Shown piece by piece: positions 42,239 through 50,833 of a stretch of DNA of 64,000 nucleotides. Positions within the stretch are counted from its first letter, which is position 1; every line of letters starts with the position of its first letter. Source of the stretch: Sporosarcina luteola (GTDB lineage: Bacteria > Bacillota > Bacilli > Bacillales_A > Planococcaceae); NCBI RefSeq assembly GCF_023715585.1, contig NZ_JAMBOK010000001.1, forward strand, positions 62,001 through 126,000, written 5' to 3'. The position numbers and the translations under genes were made by a program. Under the pieces are notes generated by a model that did not search any database, had not been told where the DNA came from, and saw only the letters and a list, made by a program, of their open reading frames with translations.

Positions 42239-43534
42239 TTGTATTTAGTTATAACAGCGTCACTGATTTTTATCATTACACTTATTTTAGTTATTTGGCA
42301 GCCTCGAAATCTGTCGATCGGATGGTCTGCATGTGCCGGGGCTATTATTGCATTGCTCCTTGGTGTTGTTGACTTCGGGGATGTGCTCGATGTCACGGGA
42401 ATTGTTTGGAATGCAACACTCGCATTTATTGCAATCATTATCATCTCCTTAATACTCGATGAAATCGGCTTTTTTGAATGGTCTGCCCTACATATGGCCC
42501 GGTTGGCCAAGGGGAGCGGGCTGCGTATGTTCGTTTATGTCAGCCTCCTAGGGGCAATCGTAGCGGCGTTGTTCGCGAATGATGGTGCCGCACTCATCTT
42601 GACACCGATAGTTTTAGCGATGGTTCGGAATTTGAAGTTCAGCGATAAAATGATATTTCCATTTATCATTGCAAGCGGATTTATCGCAGATACGACATCA
42701 TTACCTTTAGTTGTGAGCAACTTGGTCAATATTGTTTCAGCCGACTTTTTCGGCATCGGTTTTGCCCAATATGCTTCAAGGATGATTGTTCCGAACTTAT
42801 TTTCATTAGTCGCGAGCATTCTTGTCTTGTATTTGTTTTTCAGAAAGAGTATTCCTGGAATGTATGATGTCGCCGAATTGAAAGAGCCGAAACAAGCAAT
42901 CAAAGACCACAGGATGTTCCGGCTTTCTTGGGGAGTCCTCGGCATATTGCTCGTCGGGTACTTCTCAAGTGAATTCATTGGGCTTCCGGTGTCTTTTATC
43001 GCAGGAATAGTAGCCATCTTCTTTTTAATCATGGCGAGGAGAAGCCCAGCTGTTCACACGAATCAAGTGTTGAAAGGGGCACCTTGGGCGATCGTCTTCT
43101 TCTCAATCGGCATGTATGTTGTTGTCTATGGATTAAAAAATGCCGGTTTGACAAGTGTCTTGGCGAATGTCATTCAACTGGCCGCTGACCAAGGTCTCTT
43201 TGCCGCTACGATAACAATGGGCTTCATAGCAGCATTTTTATCATCCATCATGAATAATATGCCGACAGTCATGATTGATGCACTCGCAATAGCGGAAACG
43301 AATACGACAGGAACGATTCGGGAAGCGCTTATCTACGCGAACGTCATCGGGTCGGATTTGGGCCCTAAAATTACTCCGATCGGTTCACTCGCAACGTTGC
43401 TATGGTTGCATGTCCTTTCAAAAAAAGGGGTGAAAATCGGGTGGGGGACTTATTTTAAAGTCGGAATCATTCTGACGATCCCTACACTTTTCATCACCCT
43501 TTTCGGATTGTACGTCTGGTTATTGATTATCTAA
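42239..43534 (+). CDS. arsB: Arsenite efflux membrane protein ArsB
   Basis: A 431-aa integral membrane protein with about 12 helices. It matches ArsB of the ion-transporter superfamily: [56 protein letters not shown] and [22 protein letters not shown]. It extrudes arsenite or antimonite. The start is TTG, with AGGAGG 9-10 nt upstream. It lies between arsR and arsC. Confidence 0.95.
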   Translation: MYLVITASLIFIITLILVIWQPRNLSIGWSACAGAIIALLLGVVDFGDVLDVTGIVWNATLAFIAIIIISLILDEIGFFEWSALHMARLAKGSGLRMFVYVSLLGAIVAALFANDGAALILTPIVLAMVRNLKFSDKMIFPFIIASGFIADTTSLPLVVSNLVNIVSADFFGIGFAQYASRMIVPNLFSLVASILVLYLFFRKSIPGMYDVAELKEPKQAIKDHRMFRLSWGVLGILLVGYFSSEFIGLPVSFIAGIVAIFFLIMARRSPAVHTNQVLKGAPWAIVFFSIGMYVVVYGLKNAGLTSVLANVIQLAADQGLFAATITMGFIAAFLSSIMNNMPTVMIDALAIAETNTTGTIREALIYANVIGSDLGPKITPIGSLATLLWLHVLSKKGVKIGWGTYFKVGIILTIPTLFITLFGLYVWLLII

Positions 43535-43558
43535 TATTGGAAAAGGAAGTGTGTAAAC

Positions 43559-43978
43559 ATGGAGAAAAAAACTATTTACTTCCTTTGTACCGGCAACTCT
43601 TGCCGTAGCCAGATGGCTGAAGGATGGGGAAAAAAGATCCTCGGTGAAGAATGGGAAGTTATGAGTGCCGGGATTGAAGCGCACGGTGTTAATCCTAACG
43701 CCATAAAAGCAATGAATGAAGTCGGAATCGACATTTCGTATCAAACGTCAGATCTCATTGATAGGAGTATACTGAATCATGCTGATTTAATTGTTACTCT
43801 ATGCGGAGATGCTGCTGACAATTGTCCCGTGACGCCTGCCCAAAGTAAACGTGTACACTGGGGATTCGAAGATCCAGCAAAAGCTACGGGGACAGAAGAG
43901 GAGAAGTGGGTATTCTTTCAACGAGTACGGGATGAAATTGGACAGAGAATTGAACAATTCAAGGAAACAGGTGAATGA
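43559..43978 (+). CDS. arsC: Thioredoxin-coupled arsenate reductase ArsC
   Basis: A 139-aa reductase of the low-molecular-weight phosphatase fold. The P-loop CTGNSCRS contains C10 and C15, and the redox pair is C81/C88 in LCGDAADNC, as in Bacillus/Staphylococcus ArsC. It reduces arsenate to arsenite for export by ArsB. The ATG follows AAAAGGAAG. Confidence 0.95.
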   Translation: MEKKTIYFLCTGNSCRSQMAEGWGKKILGEEWEVMSAGIEAHGVNPNAIKAMNEVGIDISYQTSDLIDRSILNHADLIVTLCGDAADNCPVTPAQSKRVHWGFEDPAKATGTEEEKWVFFQRVRDEIGQRIEQFKETGE

Positions 43979-44094
43979 ATACGTATGGTTTATTTTTCAA
44001 ATGAAATTAATTTTTATCAGCATTTGATAACCTTTCCAATAGATGATCATCGACTATTTGTAACATCTTAAAATGTCGTAAAAACTGTATAAAC

Positions 44095-44140
44095 ATAGGA
44101 AGAACACTTGCCTTGATTGGGCAAGGTTCTTCCTATTTTT
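44095..44140 (+). terminator. Terminator of arsRBC
   Basis: ATAGGAAGAAC (44095-44105) pairs with GTTCTTCCTAT (44126-44136), extended by TTGCC/GGCAA, followed by TTTTT. Confidence 0.85.
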
Positions 44141-44337
44141 GTTACAAAATACTCGGTGTCGAAGAGGAGTGAAAAACTTTTCAACCCTGTGATCGCTTGG
44201 GTTACGAAAAGTTGTAATGGTCTAATCAAATTATTATTAAAACAATAACATATTGAGGTGGGAAAAAATACAAAAACATTAGGTTTATAATGTATTTCTT
44301 TACTTATTAATAAAAGGTATTAATGCAATATACAGAG

Positions 44338-44412
44338 TGTGACAGTTATATAGATGTTTAATGAAAGGTTTGTGACAGTATTCTTCTTTTTTTAGTGAAG
44401 TTTTTGTGAAGT
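44338..44412 (+). promoter_or_regulatory. Phased TGTGA elements, candidate ResD-type activator sites
   Basis: TGTGACAGT at 44338 and 44371, TGTGAAGT at 44405 and AGTGAAGT at 44394 are spaced by 33, 34 and 11 bp, close to whole helical turns. They resemble the TTTGTGAAT box described for ResD, a regulator of respiration genes. The link is inference. Confidence 0.35.
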
Positions 44413-44540
44413 GTACCCCTACTAATTGTTTTTGGGGATTTATTATATTAAGATAAGCCTCTAGCACAAAGAACTGCTAAATTACTATAATTTTAAATGC
44501 TGTTTCTATACCTTATAGAACACAAGAAAGGGGTACTTCC

Positions 44541-45452
44541 ATGAAAAGGAAATTGACGCTTTTAAGTCTGGTTATCGGTATTCTTGCAGTAATGGCCGGT
44601 TGTGAACCTGTAATGGTCCTCGATCCGAAAGGCCCTCAAGCAGAAACAATATCCAATGTTATTTGGATTTCAATTGCGACGATGGCAATTGTCGTCATTG
44701 CTGTTTTCGCTTTGCTTGTATATGTCGTTGTAAAATATCGGGCTTCGAAACAAGATGCGGATTATGAACCCCCGCACATCGAAGGGAATCCGATTGTCGA
44801 ATCGATTATTGTCGGGATACCTATAATCATCATCATCTTCCTATCTATTATTACGGTGAAATCGACTTATGAAGTGGAGGCCACACCGAAAGGATATGAA
44901 GATCAGAAACCATTGGTCGTTTACGCTTCTTCCTCTGACTGGAAATGGCATTTCAGTTATCCGGAAGAAAATATTGAGACGGTGAACTATCTATATATCC
45001 CGACCGATCGAGCGTTGGAATTTAGACTTTACTCATACGGTCCAATCACAAGCTTCTGGATTCCGCAGCTAGGCGGACAGAAATATGCAATGTCGGATAT
45101 GATCACCACATTACATTTAGCAGCTGATGTCCCTGGCGAATATATGGGTAGAAATGCGAACTTCAGCGGGAAAGGCTTCGCTGAAAACATCTTCCATGTT
45201 GAGGCAATGCCGGCAGACGAGTTCGATAAATGGGTCGAAGAAGTGAAAGCGACCGCCGAGCCTCTGACAGAAGAGAAGTTCACTGAGTTGCTGAAACCGG
45301 GTCATCTCGGGCAAATGACATTTAGTGGAACTCACTTGGAGTTTTTGCCGCCGCCAGAAGGGCACAATCATGGATCAGATCAATCTCATGAGCATGCACA
45401 TCATTCCGATGACTCTCATGGCGATGTTGAGACAGACCATTCGGGCCATTAA
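44541..45452 (+). CDS. qoxA: Cytochrome aa3 quinol oxidase subunit II
   Basis: A 303-aa lipoprotein subunit. The signal peptide ends AVMAGC (Cys21), followed by VMVLDPKGPQAE as in Bacillus QoxA. Two transmembrane helices precede the extracellular cupredoxin domain (DWKWHFSYPEENIETVNYL, SFWIPQLGGQKYAM). CuA ligands are absent, so the electron donor is menaquinol, not cytochrome c. The last 30 residues hold nine His, an unusual metal-binding-like tail. The ATG follows AAGAAAGGGG. Confidence 0.93.
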   Translation: MKRKLTLLSLVIGILAVMAGCEPVMVLDPKGPQAETISNVIWISIATMAIVVIAVFALLVYVVVKYRASKQDADYEPPHIEGNPIVESIIVGIPIIIIIFLSIITVKSTYEVEATPKGYEDQKPLVVYASSSDWKWHFSYPEENIETVNYLYIPTDRALEFRLYSYGPITSFWIPQLGGQKYAMSDMITTLHLAADVPGEYMGRNANFSGKGFAENIFHVEAMPADEFDKWVEEVKATAEPLTEEKFTELLKPGHLGQMTFSGTHLEFLPPPEGHNHGSDQSHEHAHHSDDSHGDVETDHSGH

Positions 45453-45524
45453 TGAAATTTACGAGAATCTACATTTTTAACTTTATCTGTCACGAAATAA
45501 ATTTCCGAAAGGAGTACAACAAGT

Positions 45525-47483
45525 ATGGATTACTTTGATCGATTTGCCATACCTCATCCGAGTCCTGCGATTTACGCGTCTATGGTAGCTATTGGCCTCA
45601 CCGTGATTGCGATTCTTATAGGCTTGACCTATTTTAAAAAATGGGGTTATTTATGGCGGGAATGGTTGACAACTGTTGACCATAAACGTATTGGTATCAT
45701 GTATATCATCGCCGCATTGCTCATGTTATTCCGAGGCGGAGTAGATGCGTTGATGATGCGGGCACAAACTGCTGTGCCTGACAACAAATTGTTGGATGCC
45801 CAACATTACAATGAAGTATTCACGACCCATGGGGTTGTTATGATTATCTTCATGGCTATGCCATTCATTTATGCGCTAATGAACTTCGTTGTACCATTAC
45901 AAATCGGGGCACGCGATGTAGCGTTTCCACGTTTGAATGCACTTAGTTTTTGGTTGTTCTTTATGGGTGCAATGTTATTTAATATCTCCTTCGTTATCGG
46001 CGGTTCTCCTGATGCTGGTTGGACTTCGTACTTCCCGCTTGCAGGGAATGACTTCAGTCAATCTGTCGGAACGAACTATTACTTGATGTCGATTCAAATT
46101 GCCGGAATTGGTACGTTAATTTCGGGCATTAACTTCATTACAACAATCTTCAAGATGAGAGCACCTGGCATGAAGTTGATGAAAATGCCAATGTTCACTT
46201 GGACTGCGCTTATCACGAATGCGATTGTAGTGTTCGCATTCCCAGTTCTCACAGTTACACTCTTGTTAGGGACGATGGACCGCCTATTCGGCACCCATAT
46301 CTTCTCGATGACTAATGGCGGAATGGATATGCTTTGGGCAAACCTGTTCTGGGTTTGGGGACATCCGGAAGTATATATCCTCATTTTGCCGGCATTCGGT
46401 ATATATAGTGAAATCATTTCCACGTTTTCACGCCGTAATCTTTACGGGTATACATCGATGGTCGCTTCAATTGTGATCATATCCTTCTTCTCATTCTTAG
46501 TATGGACTCACCACTTCTTTACGATGGGTCAAGGTCCATTAACCAATAGTATCTTCTCCATTACGACAATGGCGATTGCAATTCCAACGGGAATTAAGAT
46601 ATTCAACTGGCTGCTGACAATGCGGAAAGGGAAAATTGAATTTACAGTTCCGATGTTGTATTCAGTAGGGTTCATCCCGATCTTTACAATCGGCGGGGTG
46701 ACAGGAGTCATGCTCGGTATGGCGAGTGCCGATTACCAATACCATAATACGATGTTCTTGGTTGCGCATTTCCATTACACAATCATTCCGGGAGTCGTAT
46801 TCGCGATGCTGGCCGGTCTTACGTACTGGTGGCCGAAAATGTTCGGCTTCATGCTCAATGAACGAATTGGAAAATGGGCATTCTGGTTTATCGCAATAGG
46901 CTTCAACGTTACATTCTTCCCGATGTTCTTCACTGGGTTGGATGGGCAAGCGCGCCGTATGTACACGTACTCTGAAGCATCTGGATATGGACCGTTGAAC
47001 ATGCTTTCCTTTGTGGGAGCAGTTGGTCTGGCGATCGGCTTTGCATTGATCGTCTATAACGTCTATTACAGCACACGGCATTCTTCACGAAATATCGGTT
47101 CAGATCCGTGGGATGCACGTACACTTGAATGGGCGACACAGACACCTGTTCAATCGTATAACTTTGCTCGGACGCCTCATGTCGATTCCATTGAAGCGTT
47201 CTGGGATTATAAGAAAAAAGGTACGCCGTTATTCAAAGGGGATATTGAAAAAATTCATATGCCGAATAACAGTGGAGTGCCGTTTATCATGAGTTGCATC
47301 TTCTTTGTTTGGGGCTTTTCATTCGTATTCAGCATGTGGATTCCAGCAATCATTACAACCATTGCAATCTTCGCATGCATGGCCCACCGTTCATTTGAAA
47401 AAGACGACGGTCATTACATTTCCGTTGAAGAAATTGAAGACACAGAAAAAGATGGCGAGGTGTTAGCATATGAAAATAGATAA
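45525..47483 (+). CDS. qoxB: Cytochrome aa3 quinol oxidase subunit I
   Basis: A 652-aa heme-copper oxidase subunit I, near the 649 aa of Bacillus QoxB. It has about 14 helices, the CuB/heme site [14 protein letters not shown], the HH pair in [10 protein letters not shown], and the heme ligands in VAHFHYT. It binds low-spin heme, heme a3 and CuB, and pumps protons while reducing oxygen. Preceded by GAAAGGAG. Overlaps qoxC by 14 bp. Confidence 0.97.
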   Translation: MDYFDRFAIPHPSPAIYASMVAIGLTVIAILIGLTYFKKWGYLWREWLTTVDHKRIGIMYIIAALLMLFRGGVDALMMRAQTAVPDNKLLDAQHYNEVFTTHGVVMIIFMAMPFIYALMNFVVPLQIGARDVAFPRLNALSFWLFFMGAMLFNISFVIGGSPDAGWTSYFPLAGNDFSQSVGTNYYLMSIQIAGIGTLISGINFITTIFKMRAPGMKLMKMPMFTWTALITNAIVVFAFPVLTVTLLLGTMDRLFGTHIFSMTNGGMDMLWANLFWVWGHPEVYILILPAFGIYSEIISTFSRRNLYGYTSMVASIVIISFFSFLVWTHHFFTMGQGPLTNSIFSITTMAIAIPTGIKIFNWLLTMRKGKIEFTVPMLYSVGFIPIFTIGGVTGVMLGMASADYQYHNTMFLVAHFHYTIIPGVVFAMLAGLTYWWPKMFGFMLNERIGKWAFWFIAIGFNVTFFPMFFTGLDGQARRMYTYSEASGYGPLNMLSFVGAVGLAIGFALIVYNVYYSTRHSSRNIGSDPWDARTLEWATQTPVQSYNFARTPHVDSIEAFWDYKKKGTPLFKGDIEKIHMPNNSGVPFIMSCIFFVWGFSFVFSMWIPAIITTIAIFACMAHRSFEKDDGHYISVEEIEDTEKDGEVLAYENR

Positions 47484-48066
47484 CTCGCTTCCGCTCGAAT
47501 ACGGTACAGAACAGAATAAATTGAACATACTTGGTTTCTGGATCTTCCTAGGAGCCGAAGTGATGCTGTTTGCAACGCTATTTGCGACTTATTTCACATT
47601 GGAGAATCGGATCGGAAACGGACCGGCTGGTGCGGAGATTTTCGAACTTACGCCGGTGCTTATTGAAACGATCTTGCTGTTAACAAGTAGCTTTACAATC
47701 GGTCTAGGCGTACATGCGATGCGTCTCGGTAGAAAAAATGCGATGATGACATTTTTTGCAATTACATTGCTTCTCGGTTTGGCGTTCTTAGGTGTCGAAA
47801 TTTATGAGTTTACACATTATGTCCATGTTGGCGCAGGCCTTCAAGTGAGTGCATTCACGGGTATTCTTCTAACGACGTTAGGGACGCACGGGGCGCACGT
47901 GACAGTAGGTCTCTTCTGGGGGCTATTCATTATTATGCAAGTGAAAAAACGTGGGTTGACGCCTGCAACGGCCAATAAATCATTCATCTTCTCACTTTAC
48001 TGGCATTTCTTAGATGTTGTCTGGATCTTCATCTTCAGCTTCATCTACTTGAAAGGAATGATGTAA
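47470..48066 (+). CDS. qoxC: Cytochrome aa3 quinol oxidase subunit III
   Basis: A 198-aa membrane protein with five helices: [24 protein letters not shown], later [17 protein letters not shown] and [20 protein letters not shown], typical of oxidase subunit III. Its start lies inside the end of qoxB, implying coupled translation. Confidence 0.96.
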   Translation: MKIDNSLPLEYGTEQNKLNILGFWIFLGAEVMLFATLFATYFTLENRIGNGPAGAEIFELTPVLIETILLLTSSFTIGLGVHAMRLGRKNAMMTFFAITLLLGLAFLGVEIYEFTHYVHVGAGLQVSAFTGILLTTLGTHGAHVTVGLFWGLFIIMQVKKRGLTPATANKSFIFSLYWHFLDVVWIFIFSFIYLKGMM

Positions 48067-48067
48067 C

Positions 48068-48349
48068 ATGAGCGAATTATTCCCGCGTAAACAAGTTATG
48101 GGATTTGTCTTTTCGTTAGTTCTGACTGCTGCAGCTTTGACGGTCTACTTCTTGGATGTGTCATTTGCGGTAGGGATGACGATTCTTTTGGCTACGGCAT
48201 TCATACAAGCGGCAGTGCAGCTTGTCGGCTTTATGCATGCTGGTGAGTCGGAAGACAAAGTGGCGATCTACGCAAATATTTATTACGGAATCGCTATCGC
48301 GCTCGTCACCATCTTTGGAACGTTGTTAATATTGGTTTGGGATATGTGA
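48068..48349 (+). CDS. qoxD: Cytochrome aa3 quinol oxidase subunit IV
   Basis: A 93-aa protein with three helices (VMGFVFSLVLTAAALTVYF, AVGMTILLATAFIQAAVQLVGFMHAG, YGIAIALVTIFGTLLILVW), matching subunit IV but shorter than the Bacillus subtilis QoxD. It begins one base after the qoxC stop. It probably assists assembly. Confidence 0.93.
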   Translation: MSELFPRKQVMGFVFSLVLTAAALTVYFLDVSFAVGMTILLATAFIQAAVQLVGFMHAGESEDKVAIYANIYYGIAIALVTIFGTLLILVWDM

Positions 48350-48357
48350 TACAAATA

Positions 48358-48396
48358 GGAAAGGAGCGCCACTATGGGCGCTCCTTTCTTTTTTTA
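48358..48396 (+). terminator. Terminator of qoxABCD
   Basis: A GGAAAGGAGCGCC-type stem (48358-48370 with 48377-48388) is followed by a long T-run that runs to the end of the convergent gene. Confidence 0.88.
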
Positions 48397-48627
48397 ATGA
48401 ATGCTGCGCATCCCTTTATCCGTCTTTTCTAGCATTTCTTCCGTTGCAACAAAGAATACCCCCATTAGGAAGATGAAAATAGCTCCCATCACAGTTCCAA
48501 TTCCAATGCCGGTGATTGCGCTGTAATCGCTTACAAAGAAACCATACGAGAAAACGAAGATTCCGATTGCTAGTACTGTCAGACCGACAACCTTAACGGC
48601 ATTCAACATCTTTAATTTGGATTCCAT
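48394..48627 (-). CDS. Small two-helix membrane protein, unknown
   Basis: A 77-aa protein with two hydrophobic helices: AVKVVGLTVLAIGIFVFSYGFFV and GIGIGTVMGAIFIFLMGVFFVATEEM. The C-terminus is charged. No family recognised. The ATG at 48627 follows AAAGGGGTG. It converges on qoxD and could share its terminator. Confidence 0.72.
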   Translation of the reverse strand: MESKLKMLNAVKVVGLTVLAIGIFVFSYGFFVSDYSAITGIGIGTVMGAIFIFLMGVFFVATEEMLEKTDKGMRSIH

Positions 48628-48647
48628 TACCAACACCCCTTTTCTAT

Positions 48648-48676
48648 ATTATTTACCTTGTTCACAAAGTTGTCAA
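48648..48676 (-). promoter_or_regulatory. Sigma-A promoter of the small membrane protein gene
   Basis: On the minus strand, TTGACA (48671-48676), 17-bp spacer, AATAAT (48648-48653). Confidence 0.6.
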
Positions 48677-48916
48677 ACTTTTTTTGAGAGGGAGTAACTC
48701 ATAACACAAGATACTGCTTCCTTATAACAAAGAAAAATATGCGAATTGCTATAATGAGGGATGGTAGAGTCCTTATGTCGCAAGTTGTCCTATTTAGGGA
48801 TGCGCTGTTGTTGGTCTCCATCAATTTATGTCCACTAGTGCCCACAAAAAAAATAATTGGTCAAAGCGGTAAGTGATTATGGGTAAGGCTTATTAAATGA
48901 AATAGGGGGTGTTTGG

Positions 48917-49094
48917 ATGATTAAGGAGCGATTCAAAGAGTTCGTAAAAGAAATGTTCAATAATGGAGATGGTGAAATATGTATTAAAAAATCGAGGAGA
49001 CAGATACGAAAAAACCGTAACAACAACAGTCGAGGTTTTCGTTAATGGTGAATTTGGTGCGAGTGATAGTGAGATAGCATACTTGAATGAGTGA
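48917..49094 (+). pseudogene. Two overlapping short frames, possible frameshifted remnant
   Basis: A 42-codon frame (ATG 48917, GGGGGTG upstream) gives MIKERFKEFVKEMFNNGDG and then a low-complexity Lys/Asn-rich tail. In another frame, 48969-49094 gives MVKYVLKNRGDRYEKTVTTTVEVFVNGEFG, which looks protein-like. The sensible halves join across about 48965-48975. This suggests one small gene broken by a frameshift; no family recognised. Confidence 0.35.
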
Positions 49095-49157
49095 TGCGGT
49101 AATAAATACGGTTCGAAAACTTTGTCGGAAATTGGTTCTGAGCTGGTTCCGAACGAC

Positions 49158-49198
49158 AAAAAAACAGCCCCTAGGCATCCGGCCTAATAGGACTGTTT
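49158..49198 (-). terminator. Terminator of tRNA-Val
   Basis: On the minus strand, AAACAGTCCTA pairs with TAGGGGCTGTTT (49162-49198), followed by seven T (49158-49164). Confidence 0.8.
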
Positions 49199-49247
49199 CT
49201 GGAGAAGGTTGTTGTTCCGACAACCTTCCTACGGGTTTGGCACCCAA

Positions 49248-49320
49248 TGATTCCGACTGGGCTCGAACCAGCGACCTCTACCCTGTCAAGGTAGCGCTCT
49301 CCCAGCTGAGCTACGGAATC
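49248..49320 (-). tRNA. tRNA-Val (anticodon GAC)
   Basis: A 73-nt cloverleaf on the minus strand. The acceptor stem GATTCCG/CGGAATC has discriminator A. The D-arm is AGCTCAGCTGGGAGAGC, the anticodon stem CTACC/GGTAG with loop TTGACAG (anticodon GAC), and the T-loop GGTTCGAGCC. The 3' CCA is not encoded. It has its own promoter and terminator, a single-tRNA unit. Confidence 0.97.
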
Positions 49321-49355
49321 GGGAGAAAGTGTTGCTTGCTTACTGCACATTTATT

Positions 49356-49383
49356 ATTATAGCTTGTTTGCGATAGAAGTCAA
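49356..49383 (-). promoter_or_regulatory. Promoter of tRNA-Val
   Basis: On the minus strand, TTGACT (49378-49383), 16-bp spacer, TATAAT (49356-49361), 35 bp before the tRNA. Confidence 0.85.
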
Positions 49384-49444
49384 CACTTTTTCTAAAAGTT
49401 TTTTAAAGCGACGAAAAAAAGGTAGAATATGAAGAAAAGAGGTG

Positions 49445-50296
49445 ATGACAATCGAGGCACATATTTCGATACCATTCGTATATAACTTTGACCGTGCGCT
49501 TGAAAGATTGGCAACAGACCCTGTAAATGCAGTGGATTTATCAAAACGTGAAATCCGCATTCCAATGGAAGAAGGGAATATCGTCAGTCTTGTGGCCACC
49601 GGTTCAACGGCCATTCCATCCTTTAAACTAGAGAACGTAATTGACGAGAATCAGCTCGACCATATTAAAACACTATTTCATTTTGACCGCCCGTTGGATA
49701 TGATTGCACATCATTTTAGAGGGACAGATCTTGAGCAGCTTTTTATAGATCATGCCGGCACGCCGCTCATCCGAAGTTTTTCACTCTATGGTACGCTTAT
49801 GAAAAACATCATTCATCAACAGTTGAATTTGGCATTCTCTCATATATTGACGATGCGCTTCGTCGAATCTTTCGGCAGCCTGCAGGACGGTGTTTGGAAA
49901 TATCCGAGTCCGGAAACGATTGCATCTCTGGATGTGGAGGATTTACGGAAGCTTCAATTTAGTGGCAGGAAAGCAGAATATGTAATTGGATTGTCACGAT
50001 CGATAGTGGATGGCAAGTTGGATTTATCAAAGTTAACTCAAATGGATGATGAAGAAGTGATAGAAGAGATGGTCAAGCATCGGGGAGTTGGCCCGTGGAC
50101 TGCCCAAAACTTCCTTATGTTCGGACTAGGACGGCCAAATTTATTTCCGTTAGCGGATATCGGTCTTCAAAATGCTTTAAAACAATTATGGAAACTCGAC
50201 CGGAAACCGACAGCTGATGAAATGATTGTCCATTTTGCGTCGTGGTCACCATATTTAAGTTATGCTGCGTTATATTTGTGGAGAAGCATAGAATAA
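49445..50296 (+). CDS. DNA-3-methyladenine glycosylase II (AlkA-type, HhH-GPD)
   Basis: A glycosylase of about 283 aa. The helix-hairpin-helix reads MVKHRGVGPWTAQNFLMFGLGRPNLFPLADIGL, with the catalytic Asp in PLADIG. The middle has IIHQQLNLAFSHILTMRFVESFG, the AlkA-like QQI/L segment. It removes alkylated bases in base-excision repair. The start is uncertain: ATG 49445 and GTG 49442 lie within the Shine-Dalgarno AGAGGTGAT, and an in-frame ATC at 49451 has the better spacing. Confidence 0.87.
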   Translation: MTIEAHISIPFVYNFDRALERLATDPVNAVDLSKREIRIPMEEGNIVSLVATGSTAIPSFKLENVIDENQLDHIKTLFHFDRPLDMIAHHFRGTDLEQLFIDHAGTPLIRSFSLYGTLMKNIIHQQLNLAFSHILTMRFVESFGSLQDGVWKYPSPETIASLDVEDLRKLQFSGRKAEYVIGLSRSIVDGKLDLSKLTQMDDEEVIEEMVKHRGVGPWTAQNFLMFGLGRPNLFPLADIGLQNALKQLWKLDRKPTADEMIVHFASWSPYLSYAALYLWRSIE

Positions 50297-50328
50297 CAAG
50301 GAGCATAAACTGAAGCTGGGCATAAAAA

Positions 50329-50351
50329 AGCTTCCCGTCAATCGGGAAGCA
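50329..50351. terminator. Bidirectional terminator after the glycosylase gene
   Basis: GCTTCCCG and CGGGAAGC form an 8-bp stem; AAAAAA precedes it on the plus strand, giving a T-run on the minus strand. Confidence 0.65.
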
Positions 50352-50357
50352 TGTCAA

Positions 50358-50516
50358 TTAGTGTGTATGGTTTTGGTTAGTATCAAGATCCATTTCATGT
50401 TTTGGGTCAAAGTAGAGGAAAGTTTCATTATCCAGGTCTGTAACGCGCTCCTTGTTGAGACCTAATGAAAGATTACCCTCAAAAATTGTTTCCCACCAAG
50501 TTTCTGTTGTTGTCAT
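50358..50516 (-). CDS. Small acidic hypothetical protein
   Basis: A 52-aa protein: MTTTETWWETIFEGNLSLG, then an Asp/Glu-rich part and an end rich in Asn/His. No membrane helix. The ATG at 50516 is preceded by GGAGG at 8 nt, which favours real translation. Family not recognised. Confidence 0.55.
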   Translation of the reverse strand: MTTTETWWETIFEGNLSLGLNKERVTDLDNETFLYFDPKHEMDLDTNQNHTH

Positions 50517-50833
50517 GTTCATTTCCTCCATTTCATTGATTATTAGTTTGTGGCTATGTGATACGTCTTTACCCGAGAAGGAGAGGGACCGAAACGCGAA
50601 CCACTGAAAAGGAATCATTAGACCTATTGTTTGCCGGCGGGTTAAATATGCCTTTTTTCATTGGCGATAAAGGTTGTACTGCACGAATTACGGGACCAAA
50701 TTAATGAATTATGTAATCATAGTATATGTTGACGTTCAATTCCCCAAACTGCGTAATTGGTCGGAATTTGACGAACTGAAATCGGTTCTTTTGCTATATT
50801 GACAATATTATTTGTTGAAGGGGCGGGGTATTT
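50517..50833. other. Intergenic interval, no gene seen
   Basis: 317 bp between divergent genes. It must contain the promoters of the small acidic gene (minus) and the aldehyde dehydrogenase gene (plus). A TATATT at about 50796-50801 is the best plus-strand -10 candidate, but no well-spaced -35 is evident. No repeats or RNA structure recognised. Confidence 0.5.

Larger units (their letters stand above)
43979..44540. other. Non-coding interval upstream of qoxABCD
   Basis: 562 bp without a credible gene. It holds the ars terminator (44095-44140), then AT-rich DNA with repeated TGTGACAGT/TGTGAAGT elements at 44338, 44371 and 44405 (33-34-bp spacing) and AGTGAAGT at 44394. A possible -10 TATATT at 44444-44449 lacks a good -35, as expected of an activator-dependent promoter. 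Confidence 0.6.

Noticed and set aside
49158-49320. Prophage attachment site at tRNA-Val
   Set aside because: No integrase and no second copy of the tRNA 3' end seen in the window.
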